A stretch of DNA of 64,000 bases from JBOZRQ01 sp050789255 (GTDB lineage: Bacteria; Bacillota; Sulfobacillia; Symbiobacteriales; Symbiobacteriaceae). A program made the translations under genes and the position numbers. Below are positions 35,885 to 43,518 of this stretch, in pieces. Position 1 is the first letter of the stretch. Each line of letters opens with the position of its first letter. Below the pieces are notes generated by a model. The model saw nothing but the letters and a program-made list of their open reading frames with translations. It was not told where the DNA came from and ran no database searches. The DNA is taken from assembly GCA_050789255.1 (NCBI GenBank), contig JBOZRQ010000017.1, forward strand, positions 62,001 to 126,000, in the 5' to 3' direction.

Positions 35885-36813
35885 TACCACCCTTGTCGCT
35901 ACAGCAGTTGACGGAACGTGTTTACATCTACCGGGGCGGGGTCAACTTCGGGGTGATCGTCGCCCCGGAGAAGCGGCTGATTCTGGTGGACTCCGGCCTT
36001 GATTCGGGCAACGCCCGCAAGGCGCTGCGGCCCTTCCTGGAGGACGGCTACACCCTGGCGGCCATCATCAATACCCATTCGCACAGCGACCACATCGGCG
36101 GCAACGCCGACCTGGTCAAGCGCACGGGCTGCGAGGTCTGGGCGCCGGCCAAGGAGCGGCCGTTCATCCTCTGGCCCGAACTGGAGCCCCTGGGGCTCTA
36201 TGGCGGGGCCTGGCCGCCGCCCGCCATGCAGGTCAAGTTCCTCCAGGCCCAGCCGACCCCGGAGGTGCGGGAGCTGCCGACGGCGCCTTGCCAGTTCACC
36301 CTGGCGGGGGTTACGCTGGAACTGGTGCCAATCCCCGGCCACGCCTTCGATCAGGTTGCTGTCGCCATCGACGGGGTGCTCCTGGCCGCCGACGGGCTCT
36401 TTAAGCCCGAGGTGATCGAAAAACACCCGATTATCTTTCTTGTGAATGTGGCAGATTATCTCGGTGGCTTGGACCGGATCGCCGCCCGGCCCGAGCGCTA
36501 CATTCTGCCCGGCCACGGCGATCTGATCGACCGAACCGGGGAGGAGGACCCGCTGCCCGCTGTCATCGCCGAGAACAAGGAGTCCCTTGCCCGGTTGCAG
36601 GAAGCGATCCTCGATGTGCTCGAGGGTGGTCCCCTCGGGTTGGAGGAGCTGCTGTACGCCACCGTTGGCCGGATGGGCAAGACCCTGGACTCGGAACCGC
36701 AGTTCTTCCTCGATCGGGCGGCAATTTCTGGACATCTCTCGTTCCTGACATACCAGGGTCGAATCGGAGCGTATTATGTAGAGGGTCGGCGGCTCATCCG
36801 CCGGCTTGCGTGA
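35881..36813 (+). CDS. Metallo-beta-lactamase-fold hydrolase
   Basis: 310 residues. The metal motif is NTHSHSDHIGG, with IPGHAFDQVAV and LPGHGD supplying later histidines. GTG overlaps the previous stop (GTGA), so its expression is tied to the FtsA-like gene. A C-terminal winged-helix-like segment of about 70 residues (LEELLYATVGRMGK... ISGHLSFLTYQGRIGAYYVEGRRLIR) resembles the tail in lactamase-fold hydrolases such as LACTB2. Substrate unknown. Confidence 0.87.
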   Translation: MIPPLSLQQLTERVYIYRGGVNFGVIVAPEKRLILVDSGLDSGNARKALRPFLEDGYTLAAIINTHSHSDHIGGNADLVKRTGCEVWAPAKERPFILWPELEPLGLYGGAWPPPAMQVKFLQAQPTPEVRELPTAPCQFTLAGVTLELVPIPGHAFDQVAVAIDGVLLAADGLFKPEVIEKHPIIFLVNVADYLGGLDRIAARPERYILPGHGDLIDRTGEEDPLPAVIAENKESLARLQEAILDVLEGGPLGLEELLYATVGRMGKTLDSEPQFFLDRAAISGHLSFLTYQGRIGAYYVEGRRLIRRLA

Positions 36814-36848
36814 GGTCAGTTTACAGTTGTATTACAGCGTGATTAACA

Positions 36849-36882
36849 CTTACCTCTTTGGTAGGGAATTATCTGAGGTAAG
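36849..36882. promoter_or_regulatory. Inverted repeat in the gap before the cyanophycinase-like gene
   Basis: CTTACCTC (36849-36856) and GAGGTAAG (36875-36882) form an 8-bp perfect inverted repeat in an A+T-rich 125-base gap. It could be an operator or a weak terminator of the upstream pair. No clear -35/-10 was assigned. Confidence 0.35.
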
Positions 36883-36938
36883 GACAAATACAAGTAAGAA
36901 GAAGAACTTGGGGTGGCTTCTAAGGTGGTGACCGCACG

Positions 36939-37877
36939 GTGAAACTGGATCGCCTTGGTGATATTACATCCGAATTGTCCTCGAGCCTTGTGAAGTCGCT
37001 GGTTCTGCCGGGCGGGTTTTGGGCATGGTTGACCAAGCCGCTCACAGGCCGCGACAAATCGGCGAAAACCGAAGGGCGGCCCGCCTCCGATGAGGCCGTT
37101 CGTCCCATCCCCGTCGGGGGTCCGGTGGTCCTGTTGGGGGGCGCCCCGGTGCCCGATGAGGCCGTGGTGGCAGTGCTGCACATGGCCGGCGGCCGCACCG
37201 CAAATGTGGTCGTCGTTCCCGTGGCTTCCGAGTCGCCCGGGGAGACTGGCAGCGAGGGCGCCCGGCTCTTCAGCCGGTATGGCATGAAGAACGTCTGGGT
37301 AGCTCCCCTGTCCACCCGTGAGCAGGCAGATGACCCCGAAACAGCCGCCCGGCTGGTGGCTGCGGATATCATTTTGCTGTGCGGCACCGATCCCAAGCTT
37401 GGCATCGAGCGCTTCCGCAGTACTGCCGCGGCGGCGGCAGTGCGCCGTGCCCATGAGTCCGGCAAGATCCTGGCCGGCCTCGACGGCGGCGCCGTTATGC
37501 TCGGTGAAGGGCTGATTTCGGGCGAGGAGTTCCTGCCCGGGCTGGGCATTCTCCCCGGCCTGGTGGTCCACACGGGCTTTACGCAGCACGCCCGCTTTGG
37601 CCAGATGGCCAAGGCGCTCCAGTCCCGCCAGACCCTGTCGGGCGCCGGCGTCGACCACGGTGTGGCCATGATCATCCGGGGCGACGAGGGCCGGGTCCTT
37701 GGCGACGGGGGCGTCACCTTCCTGGATACCCACGAGGCGACTTCGGTGCCCGAAGAGACCGAAGCCGTCTACGGCATTCGGGTCCACGTGCTGACTGAGG
37801 GCTTTGGGATTAACCTCAAGACCCGCAAGCCGCTGGGGCCTGTGAAGGAGCCGCAGCAGGCGGTGGCGGAGCGGTAA
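36939..37877 (+). CDS. Cyanophycinase-like (S51 fold) protein lacking the catalytic serine
   Basis: 312 residues from GTG. From residue 60 the layout of cyanophycinase is visible: VVLLGGAPVPDEAV, VVVVPVASE, ILLCGTDPKLGIERF, GLGILPGLVVHTGFTQHARFGQM and GVDHGVAMIIRGDEGRVLGDGGVTFLD. The nucleophile motif GTSAGA reads GLDGGA here and the DQHF histidine region reads HTGF, so hydrolysis by the usual mechanism is unlikely. The N-terminal 55 residues are unrelated to the family. A strong terminator follows. Confidence 0.8.
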   Translation: MKLDRLGDITSELSSSLVKSLVLPGGFWAWLTKPLTGRDKSAKTEGRPASDEAVRPIPVGGPVVLLGGAPVPDEAVVAVLHMAGGRTANVVVVPVASESPGETGSEGARLFSRYGMKNVWVAPLSTREQADDPETAARLVAADIILLCGTDPKLGIERFRSTAAAAAVRRAHESGKILAGLDGGAVMLGEGLISGEEFLPGLGILPGLVVHTGFTQHARFGQMAKALQSRQTLSGAGVDHGVAMIIRGDEGRVLGDGGVTFLDTHEATSVPEETEAVYGIRVHVLTEGFGINLKTRKPLGPVKEPQQAVAER

Positions 37878-37892
37878 GAAACTGTGATGATG

Positions 37893-37930
37893 AAAGGGAT
37901 GTCCTCTCTGGTAGAGGGCATCCCTTTTTT
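37893..37930 (+). terminator. Intrinsic terminator
   Basis: AAAGGGATGTCCTCT pairs with AGAGGGCATCCCTTT (one mismatch) around CTGGT, then six T. Confidence 0.9.
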
Positions 37931-37992
37931 CGTGATAGTGTGGGATGGGGGGATTTTAGGAACACGTCGGACTAAGAGAGGTGGCAAAGACT

Positions 37993-38397
37993 GTGGCCTT
38001 CAACGATACATACCGAATGAGTGCGCACGCTGTGATAACGAATGACCAGGGCCAGGTTCTACTGCTAAAACGGCGGAACTTCGATCAAAGCTGGGGGCTA
38101 CCCGGGGGAGCCCTGGAGCCAGGGGAGACAATCCTGGATGGGATCGTGCGCGAATGCGCCGAAGAGCTTGGCGCACAGGTCAAGGTCATGTATTTGAGTG
38201 GCGTGTACTTGCACGTGGACTTGAACTGTCACAACTTCATCTTCAGGTGCGAACTGCCGCGTGGCTCGCAACCGGTCTTGAGTGAAGAGCACACCGAGTG
38301 GCGATACTTCGGCTTTGATGAACTCCCACCCGAGCAGCACCAAAAGGTACAAGACTGCCTGACATTCCAGAGGACGGTTAGTGCTGGAAGGTTCTAG
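37993..38397 (+). CDS. NUDIX hydrolase
   Basis: 134 residues from GTG 37993, eight bases after GAGAGGTGG; GTG 37981 is also possible. The NUDIX box is GGALEPGETILDGIVRECAEELG with the REx2EE glutamates intact. It hydrolyses a nucleoside diphosphate linked to another group; the substrate is unknown. Its 3' end overlaps the convergent lipoprotein gene by 20 bases. Confidence 0.92.
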   Translation: MAFNDTYRMSAHAVITNDQGQVLLLKRRNFDQSWGLPGGALEPGETILDGIVRECAEELGAQVKVMYLSGVYLHVDLNCHNFIFRCELPRGSQPVLSEEHTEWRYFGFDELPPEQHQKVQDCLTFQRTVSAGRF

Positions 38398-39622
38398 GTG
38401 GGTGTTCATCACCCCAGTAGTCAAAAAACCTGGAGCAGCCCACGTAGCCGTAGTATCCGAACCAATTCTCTGGGGCATCTATGTCCGCCACCTTGTGCGG
38501 GGCGCCGCCGTCTTTCGCCGCGATCCACAGGCTCGCTTTGGTCTGCTCATCGAGGCGGCAGAAGAGGATGTGGCCGCCGTCCTCCGTCCAACGGGGCGCT
38601 TCGTCCCGGTACTTGGGGTCCTCGGTCAGGCGGTGGAGGCCAGTGCCATCGGGCCCCACGGTCCAGATCCGTCGCTGCATCATGCCCTTCCGGGCGGGCT
38701 CACCGCCGCCTACACTGCCGATATCCGGCATGGCGACGAAGGCGATGTGGCGGCCGTCTGCGGACCAGACCGGGGAGATGGCGGCCATATCGGCGGGGCT
38801 GACAGTTCGACTGTGTGAGTCTGTGACCACGATACGCTTATTGGTCCACGTCTGGCGGTCGTTGCCCTCTGCGACGGCCAGGCGACCGCCCGGGCCTACC
38901 GCGAGGAAATCAGGGTAGACGAGCATGTCGTCCACCACTTGGCGCGCCGGAGTGTGCGCCGTCGGGGAGACGGACATCAGGGGCAGGCCGTCGGCGGTAA
39001 TCGATGAGGAGCAGCTGGCTACATTCCAGGAGAGGATGGACTCCGAGGATACCCACGGCCCGAGCATCAGGCACTGTGGCCCCTGTCCGCGCTTTCCATA
39101 GACCTCCTGCGGCCGGCCGCCGTCCGCAGGCACTCGCCAGATGCCGGCGTACGACCGGTCTGGCGCCCCTTTGGTAAAAGCCAGCCACCGTCCGTCCGGG
39201 GACCAGGCAGGGCCTCCTGCGTTGATCTCATCGGCAACTGGACGGGCCTCAGTTCCGTCGGGTCGGCCGATAGTCGGCCGGCCCTGCTGGTCCAGGTAGG
39301 CGAGCCGGTCATCCACCGGTGACCAGACTGGACGGCTGGCGCCGGCAGGCAGCGGGTGTGTCTCCGAGCCGTCTGAACGCACGGTGACGTAGCCGTCCTT
39401 CGCCCCGAGAAGGATCCACTGCCCAGACCCCGACCAGGTCGGAGCGCCATACCCGCCGCCGCTGGTTAACCTGCGCCGAGCGCCATGGGGCAGGTCTTGG
39501 ACCCAGAGATCACCGTTTCGCATGTAGGCCACGTTGCCACGGGGGCCCGCCGGCGCCACTGGGGCAGAAGTCACGCAGCCCAGCATTCCCAGCAGCGTTA
39601 TAAACAGCAACAACCGCCGCAT
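38378..39622 (-). CDS. TolB-like propeller lipoprotein
   Basis: 414 residues from ATG 39622, behind GGAGGG. MRRLLLFITLLGMLGCVTSAP is a lipoprotein signal with cysteine 16. Repeated PxWSPDGRWLAF/PVWSADGRHIAFV blades (WD40-like PD40) mark a six-bladed propeller as in TolB. Such proteins in Gram-positives are surface lipoproteins of unknown role. It converges on the NUDIX gene. Confidence 0.85.
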   Translation of the reverse strand: MRRLLLFITLLGMLGCVTSAPVAPAGPRGNVAYMRNGDLWVQDLPHGARRRLTSGGGYGAPTWSGSGQWILLGAKDGYVTVRSDGSETHPLPAGASRPVWSPVDDRLAYLDQQGRPTIGRPDGTEARPVADEINAGGPAWSPDGRWLAFTKGAPDRSYAGIWRVPADGGRPQEVYGKRGQGPQCLMLGPWVSSESILSWNVASCSSSITADGLPLMSVSPTAHTPARQVVDDMLVYPDFLAVGPGGRLAVAEGNDRQTWTNKRIVVTDSHSRTVSPADMAAISPVWSADGRHIAFVAMPDIGSVGGGEPARKGMMQRRIWTVGPDGTGLHRLTEDPKYRDEAPRWTEDGGHILFCRLDEQTKASLWIAAKDGGAPHKVADIDAPENWFGYYGYVGCSRFFDYWGDEHPPRTFQH

Positions 39623-39655
39623 CGTTGTACCCTCCAGTGCACTTAGTGTGACCCA

Positions 39656-39692
39656 AATAAAAAAGAGATGCCCACCGCTTGGGGGCATCCCT
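39656..39692 (-). terminator. Intrinsic terminator
   Basis: On the minus strand GATGCCC/GGGCATC (39683-39689 with 39667-39673) is followed by TTTTTT (39658-39664), ending the 39705-40244 gene before the lipoprotein gene begins. Confidence 0.8.
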
Positions 39693-39704
39693 GTTGCCGT
39701 CGAA

Positions 39705-40244
39705 CTATGCCTTTGTCTCTGGAGCCCTGGCTTCCGGTTGGGGAGATTTCTGCGCAGAGGCATCCTTCGCCGCCTTGTTCTTACGAGGGCGAGCGATGGT
39801 CTTCTTCGCGGCGGGCTGCTTTACCCGGATCGCCACATACTCCCGCGGTCCTGTGCTCGCGCCGTCGTCGTCCAGGACGGGGAGGTGGAGCTTGCGCTCT
39901 TCGCTGAACGAGATGTTGAAGCCGGCGAGCGCTGCCCGCGCATACCAGGAGCCGGTGCGCCGGCTGTCGCCCCGTGCGAACTCGACCGCACCGTCTTCGT
40001 CCGCCTTGGCATTGAGGACCACCAGAAGCCCGTCATCCACCATCGGGATGCACTTGAGGTGGGTGACCTCGGTTTCTGACAGGCTGTCAATGGCAGCAGT
40101 AATGCGAGGGTTGGCATATAGCCAGAAGTCTGGGGTCAGCGTGACGTGCAGCGCGTACTGCTTAAGCAGATCCGCCTTGCTTGCGGGCACACCCGAGGCG
40201 ATCGCCGCCGCTATCTTGGCCTTTTGGGCATCGGTCAGGTTCAC
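39705..40244 (-). CDS. Hypothetical protein with Lys/Ala/Pro-rich tail
   Basis: 179 residues from GTG 40244, behind GGGAGGAGAGGG. VNLTDAQKAKIAAAIASGVPASKADLLKQYAL looks like a helix-turn-helix-type start, LTPDFWLYANPRITAAIDSLSETEV follows, and the last 40 residues are low complexity (KQPAAKKTIARPRKNKAAKDASAQKSP), a basic tail as in DNA-binding proteins. No family assigned. It faces away from the 550-base leader of the next operon. Confidence 0.65.
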   Translation of the reverse strand: MNLTDAQKAKIAAAIASGVPASKADLLKQYALHVTLTPDFWLYANPRITAAIDSLSETEVTHLKCIPMVDDGLLVVLNAKADEDGAVEFARGDSRRTGSWYARAALAGFNISFSEERKLHLPVLDDDGASTGPREYVAIRVKQPAAKKTIARPRKNKAAKDASAQKSPQPEARAPETKA

Positions 40245-40794
40245 TTGATCACCCTCTCCTCCCGATTCGTGGTTACCCGTTAATACGTAAACTAACCCGG
40301 CAATGTTCGATGGTGATCCAGAACTTCTGGAAAGTTCATTGAACCTTCCGGAGAGTAGGAAGTGGTTACGGGGAGTATCTGGAGGATTTTGGAACGCACC
40401 CAACTCACGTCGGTTCGTACAGACTACGTGGGCCAAGGCTTCCACAGGTGACCCGAGGGTGGGAGGGGAGAGACCGGCCGTCGACTCCGGCCCAATCGGA
40501 GCCTCCCGATGGACACGAATGGAGGCACGATAGCCCTGACCTGGTTGCATCGCAAAGCCGGGACGAAGATTCGAGGCGCTTGTTGCACGGCAGCCTTACT
40601 GCTTCAGGGCCTCTGCGTGCTCTTGTCGGAGGATTGTTGGCACTTTGGTCCAACTTACCCAAAAACTTGTCAACACGCATTGCGCACCGATGAGGACCGC
40701 CGGATTGCCGGCGGTCCTCATCGCGAAATAGTGGAAATCACCGTTGCATTATGGCGTAATTGGATTTACTCTGGGAAGTAGAGGGGGAGTCACC
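40245..40794. other. Gene-free stretch of 550 bases
   Basis: No frame here has a ribosome site, codon pattern or similarity I can support. It holds a short imperfect palindrome near 40327 (GGAAAGTTCATTGAACCTTCC) and a 16-bp perfect inverted repeat at 40688-40723. A weak promoter-like pair TTGCAT (about 40743) and TACTCT with 17 bases between lies close to the next start. The length and position suggest a regulated leader for the HTH-F1beta-like operon. Confidence 0.55.
40688..40723. repeat. 16-bp perfect inverted repeat
   Basis: CGATGAGGACCGCCGG (40688-40703) and CCGGCGGTCCTCATCG (40708-40723) around ATTG. No T tract follows on either strand within a few bases, so it is not a canonical terminator. 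It may be an operator for the adjacent HTH protein or an RNA hairpin. Confidence 0.75.
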
Positions 40795-41820
40795 ATGGCC
40801 GACGATCTGCAATTGAACGTGCAACTGTTACGGCGTCTGGTCCCGAATCTGACGATTGCGGCCCGTAGGATCGGTTTGCGCTCGGCTACAGTCTCCGACC
40901 TGTGCACGGGCAAGATTCCGCTCGGGCGGGCTGAGGTGCGGACCCTGGTTGCACTGGCGGATCTGGCGGGCTGCACCCTCGACGAACTGGTCATACGCGG
41001 CGCCGGCGCCTCCGTGATTGAGACAGGAATCAAGGTGGTCGACCTGTTTGCGCCGCTGGTGCGGGGCGGCACCGCTGGTCTGGTGGCGCCCACCGATGTC
41101 GGTCAGATGGTGATGGTCGCGGAACTGCTGCGCCGCCTGCGTCAACGTGGTTATGTCACGATGATGTGGCTGGCGGCCGATGCTCATCCCGATCTGCAGG
41201 GCGTGGCGGCCGAAGCAGAAGCGGTCACCACGTCCCTCTCAGCGACGGAACAAGCGATAATGGCCACCCCGATGGGCCGTGAGGTGCTGGTGGTAGCCGA
41301 CCGGGCGACGGTGCTTACGGGAGAACTGGACGAACTTCGGGCAGGGCTGACGCGAGCGGGTGCAGCGCCCGTCACCTTCGCCCTGGTTGACGCACACGGG
41401 GATACGCCAGACGAGGAGGTTCCCTACGGACCCCTGGAGACGATCTGGCGATTTGATGCCGACATGGCGGCGCGGGGCATCTACCCGGCGATCCACCCCG
41501 TCGGATCGACCTCCACAGTTCTAGAGGGAGCGTTTGCCGACCAGACGCACCTGACGGTCCAGCAGCGGGCGCGCAAGCTCTATCGGCGCTATCGGGAACT
41601 GCATGCACTGGCCCGCATTCGGGGCGCCGGGCGCATTCCGGCCGCTGAGTTGCCAACGTACCGGCGGGGCGAGCGTCTGGAGGCGTTTTTGACCCAGCGC
41701 TTCTACGTGGCGGAACCGTGGCTGAAACGGCCTGGCGAATGGGTCACCCCCGCCGAAGCGATCGAAGGGGTCCGGCGGATTCTGGACGGCCCGGCTGAGG
41801 AACCGAATCCCGATCGCTAG
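40795..41820 (+). CDS. HTH regulator fused to an F1-ATPase beta-like domain
   Basis: 341 residues from ATG behind AGAGGGGGA. Residues 9-68 look like a Cro/XRE-type helix-turn-helix (LTIAARRIGLRSATVSDLCTGK). From 76 the order of the F1-ATPase beta core appears: ETGIKVVDLFAPLVRGG, GREVLVVADR (Walker B-like), FDADMAARGIYPAIHPVGSTS and FLTQRFYVAEPWLKRPGEWVTPAEAIEG, the beta C-terminal signature. The P-loop GGAGVGKT is replaced by APTDVGQM (98-105), removing the lysine and threonine. This suggests a DNA-binding protein using a nucleotide-binding-like fold as sensor or oligomer platform. Two exporter genes follow. Confidence 0.82.
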   Translation: MADDLQLNVQLLRRLVPNLTIAARRIGLRSATVSDLCTGKIPLGRAEVRTLVALADLAGCTLDELVIRGAGASVIETGIKVVDLFAPLVRGGTAGLVAPTDVGQMVMVAELLRRLRQRGYVTMMWLAADAHPDLQGVAAEAEAVTTSLSATEQAIMATPMGREVLVVADRATVLTGELDELRAGLTRAGAAPVTFALVDAHGDTPDEEVPYGPLETIWRFDADMAARGIYPAIHPVGSTSTVLEGAFADQTHLTVQQRARKLYRRYRELHALARIRGAGRIPAAELPTYRRGERLEAFLTQRFYVAEPWLKRPGEWVTPAEAIEGVRRILDGPAEEPNPDR

Positions 41821-41832
41821 GAGGTGCCGGCC

Positions 41833-43518
41833 GTGTCGATCCCGGTGCTGCAATACTGGCGTCTGCTGAGCAAATATCTGCGGCCGCTCTGGCCAAACGT
41901 GCTACTGCTGGGGTTCCTGCTGTTGAGCAGTATCGGACTACAACTGTACTACCCGACTGTGGTCCGGCGGTTCATCGACGAGGCGGTGGCGGGGGCGCCC
42001 CGCTTTCAACTGATCGCCCTGGCTGCCCGGTTTCTCTTCTTGGCGGTCGCCAATCAGATGCTGGCCTTGTGGGCCACGTACGTTAGTCAGGATCTGGGCT
42101 GGCGGACTACGAATGAGTTGCGGGCTGAGCTGACCGAGCACGTCCTGGGTCTGGATCTATCCTTTCACAAGGATCGGACACCCGGCGAAATGATCGAGCG
42201 CATCGACGGCGACGTGACCGGCCTGGCCAATTTCTTCTCCGCCTTTGTGGTGCAGGTGGCGGCCAACGCGTTTCTGCTAACGGGTATGCTGGCGGTTCTC
42301 TATACTGTAGATTGGCGGGCGGGTCTGGCGCTAAGCGGCTTTGCGGTACTCAACCTCCTCGTGCTGCTCCGAACACGCCACAGCGCCATGCCGGGGTGGC
42401 AGGCGTCCCGTCAGGCCAGCAGCGAGTTCTTCGGCTATCTGAGCGAACGCTTGGGAGGGTTGGAAGACATCCGAGCAAACGGCGCCGAGCCTGCCGTTCG
42501 TCAGGGCTTCGCACTGGCGCTGCGCGGGTGGCTACAGGCTGAACTGAAAGCGGGCCGTGGGATGGCTGTCATGCTCGTGGTCTCCTTCGGACTGCTTGCC
42601 GTGGGTATGACTACAGCCTTCGGCATCGGCCTGGTCCTCGTCAAGGCGGGCCTTATTACTGTGGGTACCGCCTACATGATCTTCTTTTACGCGGAGCAGC
42701 TCCGGCGCCCGACTGAGCAGATCGTGTCGCAGATCCAGGACCTGGCCCGCGCCAGCGCCAGTATCAGCCGCATTCGCGACCTGTTGGCGCTGCACAGCGC
42801 TGTGGCAGACGGGGCTGGGGAGCCGCTGCCCGCGGGGGCACTGGCGTTGGAGGTCGAGCGGCTGACCTTTGGCTACACACCTGGCAGCGCCGTGTTGGAC
42901 AACCTCTCCTTCGCCCTGAAGCCAGGTGAGGTTCTGGGACTGCGGGGGCGCACCGGCAGCGGGAAGTCGACCCTCGCACGGCTTGTAGCGCGGCTGTACG
43001 ACCCGTCTGGGGGCCAGATCCGACTGGGCGGGGTCGACGTGCGCACGGTGCGCCTGACTGACCTACGCCGCCGCGTGGGCGTGGTGACGCAAGAGGTGCA
43101 ACTCTTCCGGGGTACGCTGCGCGACAACCTGACCCTCTTCGATGCCACCATTCCCGACAGCCGAATCTGGTCGGCCCTGGCCGAGTTGGGCCTGCGGGAA
43201 TGGGCCGACACGCTGCCCAACGGACTGGATACCGAACTGGCAGGCGGCGGCGGCCTGTCTGCGGGGGAGGCACAACTACTGGCCTTTGCGCGGGTCTTCC
43301 TGAAGGATCCGGGGGTCGTCATTTTGGATGAAGCATCTTCCCGGCTGGATCCTGCTACCGAGCAGCGCCTGGAGCAAGCCATCGACCGCCTGCTTCGGGG
43401 CAGAACTGCGATCGTGATTGCCCACCGACCCGCCACGCTGCGGCGTGCGGATCGGGTCCTGTCGCTGGCGGATGGATCCTACTCGATTCCTTCCGGCGAG
43501 GGGGGGCTAGTTGGATGA
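41833..43518 (+). CDS. ABC exporter half-transporter, catalytic-site subunit
   Basis: 561 residues from GTG 41833, seven bases after AGGAGGTG. Six membrane helices (ABC_membrane) are followed by a nucleotide-binding domain: Walker A GRTGSGKST near 372, Q-loop VVTQEVQLFRG, signature LSAGEAQLLAFAR, Walker B VVILDEASSRLD with catalytic Glu, and H-loop IVIAHRPATL. The signature is LSAGE, not LSGGQ. Its ATG-less start lies 12 bases after the regulator, and its stop overlaps the next start (ATGA), so all three are coupled. Confidence 0.92.
   Translation: MSIPVLQYWRLLSKYLRPLWPNVLLLGFLLLSSIGLQLYYPTVVRRFIDEAVAGAPRFQLIALAARFLFLAVANQMLALWATYVSQDLGWRTTNELRAELTEHVLGLDLSFHKDRTPGEMIERIDGDVTGLANFFSAFVVQVAANAFLLTGMLAVLYTVDWRAGLALSGFAVLNLLVLLRTRHSAMPGWQASRQASSEFFGYLSERLGGLEDIRANGAEPAVRQGFALALRGWLQAELKAGRGMAVMLVVSFGLLAVGMTTAFGIGLVLVKAGLITVGTAYMIFFYAEQLRRPTEQIVSQIQDLARASASISRIRDLLALHSAVADGAGEPLPAGALALEVERLTFGYTPGSAVLDNLSFALKPGEVLGLRGRTGSGKSTLARLVARLYDPSGGQIRLGGVDVRTVRLTDLRRRVGVVTQEVQLFRGTLRDNLTLFDATIPDSRIWSALAELGLREWADTLPNGLDTELAGGGGLSAGEAQLLAFARVFLKDPGVVILDEASSRLDPATEQRLEQAIDRLLRGRTAIVIAHRPATLRRADRVLSLADGSYSIPSGEGGLVG

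Noticed and set aside
40327..40347. GTTCATTGAAC-type palindrome as a LexA box
   Set aside because: The half-sites are in the wrong order and spacing for CGAAC-N4-GTTCG.
40450..40500. AGGGTGG as a T-box antiterminator element
   Set aside because: No specifier stem, no following ACCGCG block and no amino-acid gene downstream.
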